From Candidatus Gastranaerophilales bacterium (GTDB lineage Bacteria > Cyanobacteriota > Vampirovibrionia > Gastranaerophilales > Gastranaerophilaceae): a stretch of 64,000 nucleotides of DNA. The notes beneath the pieces are model-generated. The model searched no databases. It had not been told where the DNA came from and was given only the letters and a program-made list of their open reading frames with translations. The stretch lies in contig JAFQOV010000003.1 in assembly GCA_017402995.1 (NCBI GenBank), forward strand, positions 62,001-126,000. Direction: 5' to 3'. Both the position numbers and the translations under genes were made by a program. Below, piece after piece: positions 25,100-33,447 of the stretch; position 1 is the first letter of the stretch, and each line of letters begins with the position of its first letter.

Positions 25100-26494
25100 A
25101 TGATTAATCGTGTCGACAACAACATTAAAGCAAATAAGGTTTCGTATATTAATGCGCAAAACCCTATTAAATCTTGTTCGCCAAGTTTTTGTGCAAACGG
25201 ATTTTTCAACCTTCCATCTTTAACAAATAAAAGCTTAAGCCCTGTAAACACAAAGCTTACACCCGAAGAAGAAAAAAAATATACATATTTATTAAATTAT
25301 TTAAAAAACACTCCTGTTAGCCAAAATTCGCAAAATTTAACTTGCGCAAAACAATTGGATTTATTACTTAAAAATGGCAAATTGCTCTCAAAATCTTCTC
25401 ATGACAATTCAACAATGCTTGACAATTTGTTTGACATTGCAAACACAAAAAGAGCAAATGGTTTAAATCCAGAAACGTTGATTTCATCAACACTTGACGC
25501 GGTTTGCAATCCAAAAGTTGTTACTCAAACTTTTGGTGACATTCCGCAACAAGAAAAATTGGCAATTTTAAAAAGCTTGCCAAACAATTCACCTTTAAAA
25601 CAAGACCCTGGTGCAATGGACGTTAATGCTAGTGGTACTTGTGCTGCAGCTTCAATTGAAGTTACAATGGCGGATAAATATCCGGCTGAATTTGCTCGCT
25701 GGGTTTCAAAGTTGTCTAGCGAAGAAAAAGCTGTTGAACTAAACGTTAAATTAGATTCATTATCTAAAAATAAGCTTGACGCAATTACGATATTAAACAT
25801 TTTAGAAGCTAAAAAGAAAAACTTTAGTTTTGATAAAGTCAAAGTCGACGTTAAAACTGATGATAACGCCTATATTCGCGCTAATATTCAAAACAATCAT
25901 TGGGATAAGGGCGAAAGAAGCGTGGTTGATGTGTTAATTCAAAGTGCAATTATGCAACTTGGTTCGCAAAATACGTATGACGCTTTGACAGATACTAGAG
26001 GTGGTAATTTCAATTCTCATTCTCAAGGCTTGATTGAAATTGAAAAAACTTTTGTTGAATCTTTAATTAAAAATAAAGAAATCACATCTTTGGTATATCA
26101 ACAAATTGATGAAGATCAAAATCTAGTTGGATATAATTGTTCTTTTGATAAAATTCAAAAACATATCACAGATACAATTGATTCTGGCGATAATGTAATT
26201 ATTGGCTATGTTTTAACAAATGAAACATCTGGAAAAGTGGCTTCTGGAGCGTATAACCAAGCTGTTGATGGTTTACCAAACAAAGTTATTAATGGACATG
26301 AAATCACAATTGTTGACTATAAAAAAGATGCAAGTGGAAAATTAACCTTCATCTGTGTTGATACAGATGATGATAATCCTGAATATGTTGAATATAGCGC
26401 TGATTGGCTTCTTCCAAAGCTTCACCATGGTGGTTTTCCGGCGCATATCGTTGAAGCAGATGAAAAAGAAATCATGAAAAATATGAATAATTAA
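25100..26494 (+). CDS. Putative papain-fold cysteine hydrolase, lineage-specific
   Basis: 464 aa. N-terminus has a tag-like SPSFCANG (28-34), resembling the FxG tag of neighbours, and no Sec signal. A helical region (52-165) precedes DVNASGTCAAASIEVTM (C181 after a small-residue turn, at the start of a helix), and much later NGHEITIVDYK (H400) and FICVDTDDD (D421/D423). Cys at a helix N-terminus, then His at the start of a strand, then Asp in the following strand is the order expected of papain-like peptidases and transglutaminases. The assignment is an inference from these three blocks only. No close partner gene; it ends overlapping the convergent gene by 4 nt. Confidence 0.5.
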   Translation: MINRVDNNIKANKVSYINAQNPIKSCSPSFCANGFFNLPSLTNKSLSPVNTKLTPEEEKKYTYLLNYLKNTPVSQNSQNLTCAKQLDLLLKNGKLLSKSSHDNSTMLDNLFDIANTKRANGLNPETLISSTLDAVCNPKVVTQTFGDIPQQEKLAILKSLPNNSPLKQDPGAMDVNASGTCAAASIEVTMADKYPAEFARWVSKLSSEEKAVELNVKLDSLSKNKLDAITILNILEAKKKNFSFDKVKVDVKTDDNAYIRANIQNNHWDKGERSVVDVLIQSAIMQLGSQNTYDALTDTRGGNFNSHSQGLIEIEKTFVESLIKNKEITSLVYQQIDEDQNLVGYNCSFDKIQKHITDTIDSGDNVIIGYVLTNETSGKVASGAYNQAVDGLPNKVINGHEITIVDYKKDASGKLTFICVDTDDDNPEYVEYSADWLLPKLHHGGFPAHIVEADEKEIMKNMNN

Positions 26495-27633
26495 AATTCA
26501 AATTTCTTTCTATAGCTGAAACATTTTTCTTCTTTGGTGTCCATTTTGCAATGCAATTTGCATGAATCTGGTTGTTCGTCATATGTATAGCGATAGACTT
26601 CGCTTGCCAAATAAACAGAGCCGCGAGACCTCATATTAACTGTTGTTTGGACAAGTTTATCATCAGAAAAATAATATTTTAAATCAGAGCTTTCTTCGCC
26701 AAGAGCGCTTCTTTGGTAGTTGTTTTCAATATTTAAAACGTTTTTTCCATGGTTTCTTAAGGTAAATCTTTTTCCAACTCTTTTTGCACCATGGACATCT
26801 TGCGAAATGTCGTAATGAACTTCGTCTGGTTCAAATTCGCCTGCTGGAGAAAAGACATATTTTACGTCGCAATTTTTTTCATCAAGGCTATTTTTTCTTA
26901 AATTAAATTTAAGCTCTTTTAATTTATTTGGGAAATATTCGCTAAATTCAAAAATTTCATCAATTCTGACGCAATCTTTTGCATAGGAATCAATACCATT
27001 TGTGATTGAAAGCAATTGGTTTTCTTTAAATTTAAGAACAGATTTAGCGCTATACGATTCAAATAATTCACCTGTTTCTTCGTAATCTATGCGGATTTCG
27101 GTGTTTTTAAATTTATGTTGTTTGATGATATCTTGTTTGCCATTTTCTTTATAAATTTTAATTTCGCTTGGCAAACCATTTTCAAACAATGTTTTTCTTT
27201 TTAAATGTCCATGTTTGTCATATTCATTCATTGAAGAAACATTTGTTTTTTGGTTTATGCGTGTAAAGCTAAATTCGACAAATGAGCCATCTAGGTTTTC
27301 AATTCTTCTGAAATTACTGTGCAAGCCGACTGTTGCAATGTCATAAACTTGTTTAATATTTTTATCTGCATATTCTTTTGTTAAAAACGCAGTTTCAATA
27401 TTTTCTTTAATTTTTGGCAAAATACCAATACTTTGATATTCATTTTGTTTTAGTTGATATTGCGCGTCGCGTTGATATTTTTTAGCTTTTCTTAAATATT
27501 CTTTTTTCTCGCTTCTGTCAAAAAGCCCGCTAAAACTAACGCTATCTTGCGCTTGTACGTTAATTTTTGGGGTTGAATTTCCGCGTCGAGTTCGAATTAG
27601 GGGTGAATAGATTGATATATTTTGAATTTTCAT
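26491..27633 (-). CDS. Hypothetical protein with N-terminal FxG tag
   Basis: 380 aa. Begins MKIQNISIYS and carries VSFSG at 32-36, then a short lysine/glutamine-rich helix (41-70) and a long body made mostly of beta-strand-like segments with the recurrent look of YD/DGxxxxR repeats (for example NEYDKHGHLKRKTLFENG, KIYKENGKQDI), reminiscent of MORN/antitoxin-repeat sheets, though I cannot align regular repeats. No signal peptide or transmembrane helix. GTGAGG precedes the ATG. Function unknown. Confidence 0.78.
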   Translation of the reverse strand: MKIQNISIYSPLIRTRRGNSTPKINVQAQDSVSFSGLFDRSEKKEYLRKAKKYQRDAQYQLKQNEYQSIGILPKIKENIETAFLTKEYADKNIKQVYDIATVGLHSNFRRIENLDGSFVEFSFTRINQKTNVSSMNEYDKHGHLKRKTLFENGLPSEIKIYKENGKQDIIKQHKFKNTEIRIDYEETGELFESYSAKSVLKFKENQLLSITNGIDSYAKDCVRIDEIFEFSEYFPNKLKELKFNLRKNSLDEKNCDVKYVFSPAGEFEPDEVHYDISQDVHGAKRVGKRFTLRNHGKNVLNIENNYQRSALGEESSDLKYYFSDDKLVQTTVNMRSRGSVYLASEVYRYTYDEQPDSCKLHCKMDTKEEKCFSYRKKFEF

Positions 27634-27705
27634 ATTGCCTCACTTTGTTTTTATAAAACGCGAAAATATTTTTTGTTGTTTTTTGTGAAAATTGGCAATA
27701 AAAAA

Positions 27706-27777
27706 AGGCGACACCCAGATTCGAACTGGGGGATAAGAGCTTTGCAGGCTCCTGCCTTACCACTTGGCCATGTCGCC
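27706..27777 (-). tRNA. tRNA-Cys(GCA)
   Basis: Acceptor stem GGCGACA/TGTCGCC, discriminator T (U73, as usual for tRNA-Cys), anticodon stem GGAGC/GCTCT with loop CTGCAAA giving anticodon GCA, and T-arm with TTCGAAT. The CCA end is not encoded. 72 nt, minus strand, between an FxG-tagged gene and uvrC. Confidence 0.95.
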
Positions 27778-27831
27778 TTGACCTTATTTAATGTTATAAA
27801 ATAAAGGATATTTGTCAAGGGCAAGTTGGGT

Positions 27832-29502
27832 CTATTTCAACATATTTTTACTTCGCGTTTGCCTATGGAAAGTAATTGCAAAGCGGTGAGCTTCGTCTCT
27901 AATTCTTTGAAAAAGGTGCAAAGCAGGGGAATTAATTGCAAAAAGTACAGGCTCTTTTTTGTTAGGCAAAAAGACCTCCTCTTCTCTTTTTGCAAGTGAA
28001 ACAATATTTAATTTAAGTTCAAATTCTTTCATAATCTGAATTACAGATGATAATTGCCCTTTTCCACCGTCAATTATAATCAAATCTGGTGCTTGAATTT
28101 GACCAGATTTAATTCTTTTAAAGCGTCTGGATAAAATTTCGCGCATAGATTTAAAATCGTCTACTTCACCTTTTTGCAAGGTTCTTAGCTTATATTTTCT
28201 ATATTTTGATTTTTTTGGTTGCCCATTTTCAAAATATACGCCTGAAGCGACTGTGTTTGTCCCTTGAATGTGCGAGATATCGTAACATTCAATCGTGTGC
28301 GGAAAAATTGGCAGATTTAATTTTTCTTGAATATATAAACCAATTTCGTTGTAATCGTTTTGAATATTTGATAATTCTTTTAATTTTGTTTGTTCTAAAT
28401 TATAATCAGAATTTTTTTGCGCCAAAGATAAAAGTTCTTTGTCCTTTTTGGTCGTTGCTTTAATGATTTTAACTTCCTTATTCAAGCGCAAAGAAAGCCA
28501 TTTTGTATATATTTCAATGTCTGGAAAAATATCGGAAAGTATTATTTTTGTTGGTAATTCTTTGTCATTTAACATGATGTAATATTCGCGAATTGCACTT
28601 GCAATCATTTCTTCAAAATCATTTTCTTCGTTTAAATTCGTAAATGAGAAATCTTTTTTGTTGATTAATCTGCCTTGGCGAATTTGTAAAATGCTGACGC
28701 AGATTATATTTGAAGAGTTTGAAATTGCGATATAATCATGGTTTGCTTTTTGTGTTTCAAAAACAACGTGTTGTTTTTCCATTGTTTTTTCAATGTCTAA
28801 AATGCTGTTTCGCATTAAAAGAGCGGTTTCAAAATCTTGCTTTTTGCTTGATTTTTCCATTTGTTCTTTTAATTTTTTGATTAATTCTTTTCTTTTTCCA
28901 GATAAAAACAATTCAACGTTTTTGATTATTTTTTCGTAATCTTCTTTTGAAATTTTCTTTTGACAAGGCGCACAGCACTGGTTTATGTCGTAATATAAGC
29001 AAGGGCGAGATTTATATTTTGGAGTGGTACATTTTTTAATTGGAAAAAGTTTGTTTATTACTTCTAGAGTTGCATGCATTGCTCGAATATCCGTATATGG
29101 ACCATAATAGCGCCCTTTGAGTGCGTTTTTGTTCGCTTTTCTAATTACTGTCAGGCGTGGATATTCTTCTTTTGTTATTAAAAAATAAGGAAATTTTTTA
29201 TCGTCTTTTAATAAAATATTATATTTAGGTTTGTGTTTTTTGATTAATTCATTTTCTAAAATTAGCGCTTCAACTTCTGAATTTACAACAATACATTCAA
29301 TTTTTTGGATTTGTGGAACCATCACCTGAAGCTTTGGTGAATCTTTTTTGTCGCCAATAAAATAGCTAGAAACACGATTATAGAGGTTTTTTGCCTTGCC
29401 AATGTAGATTATTTCGCCTGTTGCATCAAAATATTGATAGCAACCGGGCAATTTCGGCATTAGCTTAACCTGTTTTTTGATTTCCTCTGAAATACCTCTC
29501 AT
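27832..29502 (-). CDS. uvrC: Excinuclease ABC subunit C, lacking the C-terminal helix-hairpin-helix domain
   Basis: Dual-incision nuclease of nucleotide excision repair. Seen: GIY-YIG domain (LPGCYQYFDATGEIIYIGKAKNLYNRVSSYF, about 16-46), a cysteine cluster typical of UvrC (PCLYYDINQCCAPC), UVR motif (about 205-235), and the RNase H-like C-terminal nuclease with ECYDISHIQGT, IIDGGKGQLS and DEAHRFAITFHR. The chain stops 10 residues later (556 aa versus about 600-610 usually), so the (HhH)2 DNA-binding domain is absent. No remnant of it is readable downstream, so I see no simple frameshift. TACACT lies 6 nt before the ATG. Confidence 0.95.
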   Translation of the reverse strand: MRGISEEIKKQVKLMPKLPGCYQYFDATGEIIYIGKAKNLYNRVSSYFIGDKKDSPKLQVMVPQIQKIECIVVNSEVEALILENELIKKHKPKYNILLKDDKKFPYFLITKEEYPRLTVIRKANKNALKGRYYGPYTDIRAMHATLEVINKLFPIKKCTTPKYKSRPCLYYDINQCCAPCQKKISKEDYEKIIKNVELFLSGKRKELIKKLKEQMEKSSKKQDFETALLMRNSILDIEKTMEKQHVVFETQKANHDYIAISNSSNIICVSILQIRQGRLINKKDFSFTNLNEENDFEEMIASAIREYYIMLNDKELPTKIILSDIFPDIEIYTKWLSLRLNKEVKIIKATTKKDKELLSLAQKNSDYNLEQTKLKELSNIQNDYNEIGLYIQEKLNLPIFPHTIECYDISHIQGTNTVASGVYFENGQPKKSKYRKYKLRTLQKGEVDDFKSMREILSRRFKRIKSGQIQAPDLIIIDGGKGQLSSVIQIMKEFELKLNIVSLAKREEEVFLPNKKEPVLFAINSPALHLFQRIRDEAHRFAITFHRQTRSKNMLK

Positions 29503-29609
29503 ATGAATAGTGTATCATATTTTTTGATGTTATAAAAAATAAATTTGGGGAATAGTGTTACTAAAGTAGTATACTAATGCATTGCTAGTCAAGGAAAGTC
29601 AGGTAGATT

Positions 29610-29897
29610 ATGATATTGGAATTTAAGGTAGACGAATTGTCTGTACAGGGTGCGTGGCTCAAGACTCTATACGATTTAATTGAAGAACTTAACTGTAAAT
29701 GTCAAACATTTATGGAAGAAAAATATAACACGAATCGAAACTGTTTCGCTCCAATTCGTGTTATCAAAATTTTTGGTTCTAATTCAATGTTGAGTTGGTT
29801 AAAATTGAGAATTGAAAGATATAACCATTATATTGATTCAATGAATTCTCAAGATGTTTTCTTTGCTTCATTTATTGATGAAGAAGAAAACGTTTAG
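29610..29897 (+). CDS. Small hypothetical protein (95 aa)
   Basis: 95 residues, mixed helix/strand, with four cysteines/aromatic clusters but no clear metal motif (ELNCKCQTF, NRNCFAP). No signal peptide. AGGTAG is the only purine-rich site close to the ATG. Placed between uvrC and rplY, convergent with rplY (stop codons overlap by 4 nt). Not recognised. Confidence 0.7.
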   Translation: MILEFKVDELSVQGAWLKTLYDLIEELNCKCQTFMEEKYNTNRNCFAPIRVIKIFGSNSMLSWLKLRIERYNHYIDSMNSQDVFFASFIDEEENV

Positions 29898-30172
29898 ATA
29901 ACTGCAAATTCAACATTTAACATTTCGTTTGTTGCATAGTTAACTTGTAATTCTTGGATTTTAGCATTGAATTTTTCTTTTCCAAGAGTTAATTCCCAAG
30001 TGCCTTCTTGGTTGTTTTTGTATGCCATCTCAAAATCATGTGTATTGATTTGAATGCTTTTTGCTTCAATTCCTTTGCCATAGATTGAGCCAGGTAAAAA
30101 GCCGTTAGCTCTGATTTGGCGAGGGTTTTTATCTGCTTCGCGATTGTCGATTTTTAATTTAGCGTTTGCCAT
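29894..30172 (-). CDS. rplY: 50S ribosomal protein bL25 (short form)
   Basis: 92 aa corresponding to the 5S rRNA-binding domain: KIDNREADKNPRQIRANGFLPGSIYGKG near the N-terminus and VEFAVI at the end. Only the short form (as in E. coli) is present; the CTC extension is absent. AAGGAG stands 5 nt before the ATG. Confidence 0.88.
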   Translation of the reverse strand: MANAKLKIDNREADKNPRQIRANGFLPGSIYGKGIEAKSIQINTHDFEMAYKNNQEGTWELTLGKEKFNAKIQELQVNYATNEMLNVEFAVI

Positions 30173-30247
30173 TTTATTCTCCTTGACTTAATGTTATGCT
30201 TAATTTATTAATATAGTGTATTTTAATTATATTTGTAAAACAAAAAA

Positions 30248-31411
30248 ATGCAATTTTTATCGAAAATAGTTTTAAAAAAGTTTATAAAACCTGAGATTTC
30301 TTCCGTCGGTTTTGATGAAAGTTATATTGAAACTGCGACAAAAAAACATTTATTTTTATCAATTAAAATTTTTGATGTTACCCCTTCGCAAGCAACAATA
30401 ATCAAGCAAACAGCCCTTTCTTGCGGGTGCGATTGTGCTGTGAATAGAGGGGTGATTGATTGTTCCGTTAGTTTTTCAGATTGCATTTTATCTGGCACTT
30501 TAGCTCAAATTAAAAATGTTGCTAAAAAACTTGCGCCGCAACCTTTTTCGTTGTCAAAATTGTCTCAAATTTTACTTGAGCAATTGAAAATTGAGGAAAA
30601 TAAGACTTTTAAATCTAAAATTGTTGGAATTTTAAATTTGACACCAAACTCTTTTTCTGATGGCGGAGAATATTTAGAAATCGAAAAAGCAATTAACCAT
30701 TCAATAGATATGATTGAAGCAGGTGCAGATGTTATTGATATCGGCGCGCAATCTACAAAACCAAAAACAGAGCTTGTTTCTGTAATGTATGAAATTGAAA
30801 AAGTTATTCCAATTGTAACTGCGCTTAAAACAGCATATCCACATGTTGAATTAAGTGTTGATACAATGAGTTTAAGCTGTGCAAAAGCTTCAATTGACGC
30901 TGGCGCTGATATAATTAATGATGTTTCTTTTTTGTCTAATCCAGAAATTGCATCATTAGTTGCAAAAAACAACAAAAAACTTGTAATAATGCACTCTCGC
31001 GGTAATTCATATACAATGGACAATCTTACAAATTATGATAATTTAGTTGATGAAATTTATAAAGAGCTTTATGAAAAAACTCAATTTGCGCAATCTTTTG
31101 GCTTAGATAAAAATTCAATTATTGTTGACGTTGGTTTTGGTTTTGCAAAAACAATTAATCAAAATTTTGAATTGTTGTCAAAAATTAAAGAGTTTAAATC
31201 ATTGGGATATCCTGTTTTTGCTGGTGTTTCAAGAAAACGCTTTTTGCAAGATGTTATTAATACAAAAGAGCCAAAAGATTCTGATATTCAAACACTTTTA
31301 GCAACAAGCTATTTAATTCAAAATGAAATCGATTATATCAGAGTGCACAACGTTGAATTAACACGCCAAGCAGTTTTATTTAACGATAGATTAATGAACT
31401 ATAATTCATAG
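30248..31411 (+). CDS. folP: Dihydropteroate synthase
   Basis: Condenses the FolK product with p-aminobenzoate. Seen: an N-terminal extension of about 120 residues with several cysteines, found in a subset of bacterial DHPS, then the TIM-barrel signatures GILNLTPNSFSDGG (about 127-140) and GADVIDIGAQSTKP (about 158-171), DVSFL, and the phosphate-binding GVSRKRF near the C-terminus. The usual GGESTRPG is changed to GAQSTKPK. 387 aa. The substrate-binding motifs are intact. Convergent with the YkgJ-type gene, overlapping by 6 nt. Confidence 0.92.
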   Translation: MQFLSKIVLKKFIKPEISSVGFDESYIETATKKHLFLSIKIFDVTPSQATIIKQTALSCGCDCAVNRGVIDCSVSFSDCILSGTLAQIKNVAKKLAPQPFSLSKLSQILLEQLKIEENKTFKSKIVGILNLTPNSFSDGGEYLEIEKAINHSIDMIEAGADVIDIGAQSTKPKTELVSVMYEIEKVIPIVTALKTAYPHVELSVDTMSLSCAKASIDAGADIINDVSFLSNPEIASLVAKNNKKLVIMHSRGNSYTMDNLTNYDNLVDEIYKELYEKTQFAQSFGLDKNSIIVDVGFGFAKTINQNFELLSKIKEFKSLGYPVFAGVSRKRFLQDVINTKEPKDSDIQTLLATSYLIQNEIDYIRVHNVELTRQAVLFNDRLMNYNS

Positions 31412-31864
31412 TTGTTCAAATTTTTTAACTGGTTTTTTAGATATTTTCTTGAATACTTCGTCAAATTTTTCAATTGGTTCAAATCTATACCCACAACCTT
31501 CTTTTAAACATGCACCCATCATGAAAATTTCTTCTGATGGATAATTTGAACAGATTGTTGGTCTTTTTTTGTGCGCTTTGCAGAGTCTTTTTTCTTTGTC
31601 AAATCTTTGACAAGTAAAAATTAAGCCAAATTCATCTTTACCAATGATATCAATGTGTTGATAAAAGCTATATTTGTCGATTTTTTTGATTTCTTCAAAC
31701 TCTTCTTCTGTTTGTATAATTTCGTTTTTGTGTCGAACGTAAATATTTTCACAACAACACCCGCATTGTAAACATTTTCCAAAGCGGTAATATCTTTTTT
31801 TTAAAATTTTAAGATGAAATTGTTTTTTTAAAAAAGACAGAAACTTATTCATTGAAGACATCAT
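31406..31864 (-). CDS. YkgJ-family cysteine-cluster protein
   Basis: 152 aa. Contains CLQCGCCCENIYV (about 33-45), then TCQRFDKEKRLCKAHKKRPTICSNYP and, near the end, CLKEGCGYRFEP: the Cx2CGxCC...C...C...RPxxCxxYP pattern of the YkgJ (PF03692) zinc/iron-chelating family. Members are thought to bind a metal or cluster; role unknown. N-terminus is basic and not a signal peptide. The gene overlaps the upstream 111-aa gene by 20 nt, so the two are co-transcribed. A second possible start, 4 residues in, cannot be excluded. Confidence 0.85.
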   Translation of the reverse strand: MMSSMNKFLSFLKKQFHLKILKKRYYRFGKCLQCGCCCENIYVRHKNEIIQTEEEFEEIKKIDKYSFYQHIDIIGKDEFGLIFTCQRFDKEKRLCKAHKKRPTICSNYPSEEIFMMGACLKEGCGYRFEPIEKFDEVFKKISKKPVKKFEQL

Positions 31865-32180
31865 TTAGAAAATCTTTGCTGTTTAAAATTTCCATCAAAA
31901 CATCATCATTATCTATTGAAAATTGACCGTTAAAAACCTTGTCCAGCACAAGTTTTGTGGCTTCTTGTTCATCTGTTTGTTTTAAGATTTCGCCAAAATA
32001 ATTTACATCAATTTCTCTTTGATATTTTTGCATTGCTAATGATGAAATGTCAGATTGGTCGATAAAAAAGCCTTTATCGTCATCTTCAAAAGGATTTGTT
32101 ACCCCTAAGCCTTTGATTTTTTCTAAACCTTGGCTTTGAGCTATGGTTTCTGATATATTGCCTTGAATTTTATCCAGCAT
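31845..32180 (-). CDS. Small acidic hypothetical protein (111 aa)
   Basis: 111 residues, acidic, helical, with NPFEDDDKGFF (about 29-39) and no cysteine, signal peptide or known motif. AACTTGGGG-type purines (CTTGGGGAA) lie shortly before the ATG. Its end overlaps the YkgJ-type gene by 20 nt, which ties the two together. Not recognised. Confidence 0.7.
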   Translation of the reverse strand: MLDKIQGNISETIAQSQGLEKIKGLGVTNPFEDDDKGFFIDQSDISSLAMQKYQREIDVNYFGEILKQTDEQEATKLVLDKVFNGQFSIDNDDVLMEILNSKDFLNDVFNE

Positions 32181-32310
32181 ATTTCCCCAAGTAACCTTTA
32201 CGTCATCATTATTTACTAAACTAATTCAATTTTAATCCATCTAAAGATTAATTTATTTAAATTATAACCTCTTTTTTATTTGTATGCAATTTTTTGAAAG
32301 GAAATTTGGG

Positions 32311-32907
32311 CTATTTGATTGAGATTTTCTTTCCAAGATAATCCTGTTCACAAAATTCATATTCATTAATATAATTAATTGCTTCTTGTGCTGAATTTGC
32401 CACAAAATAGAGCCCTTTTGAGCTTAGATGCGCGAAATTTTCACCTATTATTGTGTCAAAAAATTTGATTAAATTATCATAAAAACCATTGGTGTTTAAA
32501 AAAACTATTGGCTTATTATTATAACCAAGTTGTTTTTGAACAAGCATTTCTGAAATTTCTTCTAATGTCCCAAAACCGCCTGCAAGTGCAATTACAGCTT
32601 GTGATAATTCGTCCATTTTTGCTTTTCTTTCGCGCATTCCTTTAGTTAAAATAAATTTTGAGCAATCCCCTGGTTTTATTCCGTAGTTATATAATTTTTC
32701 GGGCATTACTCCTGTGACTTCGCTTCCGTGTTGTTTTGCTGTGTTTGCGCATTCGCCCATTAATCCTAAATCTGAAGCACCATAAATCAAATCGTAATGG
32801 TTTTGAGCGATTAATTTGCCTAGTTCATATGCTTCTTGAAAATATATTTTATCGACGTTGTTACTTGCACTCGCAAATACGCAAACTGTATTTATTTTGT
32901 TGTTCAT
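32311..32907 (-). CDS. LOG-family protein (TIGR00730-type nucleotide phosphoribohydrolase)
   Basis: 198 aa from the ATG at 32907; the frame stays open far upstream but there it runs antisense through the initiator tRNA and its repeats, so the long version is not real. Seen: VCVFASASNNVDKIYFQEAYELGK, a Rossmann-like start; GLMGECANTA; and AGGFGTLEEISEML, the family motif PGGxGTxxE with Ala in place of Pro. Family members hydrolyse nucleoside monophosphates (as cytokinin-activating LOG enzymes do). AGAGGATAAA precedes the ATG. Confidence 0.9.
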   Translation of the reverse strand: MNNKINTVCVFASASNNVDKIYFQEAYELGKLIAQNHYDLIYGASDLGLMGECANTAKQHGSEVTGVMPEKLYNYGIKPGDCSKFILTKGMRERKAKMDELSQAVIALAGGFGTLEEISEMLVQKQLGYNNKPIVFLNTNGFYDNLIKFFDTIIGENFAHLSSKGLYFVANSAQEAINYINEYEFCEQDYLGKKISIK

Positions 32908-33034
32908 TTTATCCTCTGAAAACTGACTATAATTGAATTTTAATATATTTTTGTAGTTATGTGTAATTTGTTGCAATAAATTAATACTTGATTTTTTGAA
33001 TTTATCAGGCATAATATAAATACAACTCAGATAT

Positions 33035-33111
<77 letters not shown>

Positions 33112-33209
33112 TTTACACCACTCAGAAATGAGTGGTTTTTTAATGCTGGATTTGAACCTTATATTTTTAAAGGCTCCACTTTGTTCGCCTAGTCCAGCAC
33201 CCGCAACCA
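33112..33209 (+). repeat. tRNA-tail tandem repeat, unit 1 (98 bp)
   Basis: Order: TTTACA, terminator hairpin CCACTC-AGAAAT-GAGTGG plus T-run, an antisense copy of the tRNA T-arm (GCTGGATTTGAACC), a 34-nt spacer, and a copy of the 17-nt tRNA 3' end TCCAGCACCCGCAACCA. Identical to unit 2. Confidence 0.9.
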
Positions 33210-33307
33210 TTTACACCACTCAGAAATGAGTGGTTTTTTAATGCTGGATTTGAACCTTATATTTTTAAAGGCTCCACTTTGTTCGCCTAGTCCAGCACCC
33301 GCAACCA
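33210..33307 (+). repeat. tRNA-tail tandem repeat, unit 2 (98 bp)
   Basis: Base-for-base the same as unit 1, including the terminator hairpin, antisense T-arm and 3'-end copy. Confidence 0.9.
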
Positions 33308-33408
33308 TTTACAAGGAAGTCCAAAAGGCTTCCTTTTTTTAATGCTGGATTTGAACCTTATATTTTTAAAGGCTCCACTTTGTTCGCCTAGTCCAGCACC
33401 CGCAACCA
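33308..33408 (+). repeat. tRNA-tail tandem repeat, unit 3 (101 bp, different terminator)
   Basis: Antisense T-arm, spacer and tRNA 3' end match units 1 and 2, but the hairpin is replaced by GGAAG-TCCAAAAGG-CTTCC with a longer T-run. The exchange of the hairpin with conserved flanks suggests that each unit once ended a separate tRNA transcript. 33409-33447 holds nothing else that I can name. Confidence 0.88.
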
Positions 33409-33447
33409 TTTAAAAAGCTATTTTGAGTAATTCTTTTAGTATAAAAT

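Noticed and set aside
27781-27831. Missing HhH domain of UvrC hidden by a frameshift
   Set aside because: The bases between the uvrC stop and tRNA-Cys are too few (about 50) and do not resemble HhH codons in any frame, so a single indel cannot restore the domain.
33112-33408. CRISPR-like array
   Set aside because: Only three units of about 98 bp; the repeated part is nearly the whole unit and derives from the tRNA tail and terminator, with no variable spacers or cas genes.
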